Source: Streptomyces kanamyceticus
GTDB taxonomy: Bacteria; Actinomycetota; Actinomycetes; Streptomycetales; Streptomycetaceae
Reading direction: 5' to 3'
DNA length: 64,000 bases
NCBI RefSeq assembly: GCF_008704495.1
Contig: NZ_CP023699.1
Location: 9,052,001 to 9,116,000 of the forward strand
Notes under the pieces: generated by a model
What the model was told of the DNA's origin: nothing
The model's input: only the letters and a program-made list of their open reading frames with translations
Databases searched by the model: none
Shown: in pieces, positions 63,692-64,000 of the stretch
How the letters are laid out: each line of letters begins with the position of its first letter
Position numbering within the stretch: the first letter of the stretch is position 1
Program-made: the position numbers and the translations under genes

Positions 63692-64000
63692 GAGCCGCCC
63701 GGAACCGGATCGTGCCCTGGGACAAGCTCCGGGACATCCCGGCCGAGGCGTGGGGAGCGATCCGTGGCCGCCGCGGTCGCAGCGCCCTCACCCTGCTCGG
63801 TGTGGCGTTCGGCATCCTCACCCTGGTGGCGACCATCGGCCTCACCGGCACCGCCGCCGCGCAGGTGTCGGCGCGCTTCAACGCGCTGCAGGCCACCAGC
63901 GTGTCGATCCAGGGGTTCGACGACGGGGCCGCGTTGTCCCGGGCCGCCGTGGGCCGCGCCGCACGGCTCAACGGCGTCGTCGCCGCGGGAGTCGTCCACA
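63679..64000 (+). CDS. FtsX/MacB-type ABC permease, partial
   Basis: The gene opens with ATG 63679 after GGAGGAGAC and is cut by the window end after about 107 residues. The N-terminus (RDIPAEAWGAIRGRRGRSALTLLGVAFGILTLVATIGLTGTAAAQV) is the typical first membrane helix of MacB/FtsX permeases followed by the start of the extracellular domain. It completes the export operon with lipoprotein, adaptor and ATPase. Confidence 0.88.
   Translation, partial: MRTLRAARNRIVPWDKLRDIPAEAWGAIRGRRGRSALTLLGVAFGILTLVATIGLTGTAAAQVSARFNALQATSVSIQGFDDGAALSRAAVGRAARLNGVVAAGVVH

Overview
The window is very high in G+C, has short intergenic gaps, many 4-nt start/stop overlaps (ATGA, GTGA, TTGA) and frequent GTG/TTG starts. 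It carries a 2-methylisoborneol terpene operon with a cyclic-nucleotide-binding encapsulin, a DmdR/IdeR-type iron box, F420-type (LLM) oxidoreductase, PLL-like lectin and I36 protease inhibitor. Together these point to a Streptomyces chromosome, in an accessory (arm-like) region rich in specialised metabolism. No tRNA, rRNA, insertion sequence or CRISPR array was recognised.

Layout. (1) 1-1890, minus strand: a 50-residue peptide with three GCIS motifs at an exact 9-residue period, followed by a stem-loop, a PaaK-like adenylating enzyme and a glycine-rich-domain-like protein cut by the window edge. This looks like a small ribosomal-peptide (RiPP) locus that I cannot assign to a known class. 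(2) 2026-13665: housekeeping and stress genes (SulP transporter/carbonic anhydrase pair, isochorismatase-like hydrolase, lipoprotein MBL hydrolase with a divergent TetR regulator and a clear operator, Rid-family protein, seven-bladed lectin, YciI, VOC, UvrA2-like ATPase, glutaminase). (3) 13729-22409, minus: a translationally coupled trio of two giant proteins of unknown function (1228 and 1379 aa) and a secreted trypsin-like protease.

(4) 22621-39520, minus: a run of 17 tightly packed genes built around a sugar-phosphate cyclase of the 2-epi-5-epi-valiolone synthase family. It includes a VOC protein that could be the cyclitol epimerase, two SDRs, an MDR and a Gfo/Idh dehydrogenase, a flavin/F420 LLM oxidoreductase, HAD phosphatase, NUDIX hydrolase, two cupin proteins, a TreT-like trehalose-forming glycosyltransferase, GH13 and GH63-like glycosidases, an exporter and a class V aminotransferase. 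No cyclitol kinase or nucleotidyltransferase of the acarbose/validamycin type is seen. My reading is that a C7 carbasugar is made and glucosylated, giving a trehalose-like glycoside. Divergent galE- and galU-like genes (40211-42123) could supply UDP-glucose; a GntR regulator and a PP2C-like protein follow. The 690-bp divergent spacer carries a palindrome, 11-bp-spaced direct repeats, a good promoter and a 14-bp hairpin.

(5) 43825-47769: iron-box-controlled siderophore uptake (ATPase, binding lipoprotein, fused double permease). (6) 47791-51446: an ABC exporter pair in which one half-transporter is broken by two frameshifts. (7) 51497-54485: Tat-exported carotenoid oxygenase, DHFR-like and VOC proteins, and a 3' remnant of a DUF574-type methyltransferase. 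(8) 54537-58173: the 2-methylisoborneol operon (encapsulin shell, terpene cyclase, GPP methyltransferase). (9) 58586-64000: FAD-dependent oxidoreductase, secreted I36 inhibitor-like protein, and a MacAB-type export operon (lipoprotein, peptidoglycan-binding adaptor, ATPase, permease cut by the window end).
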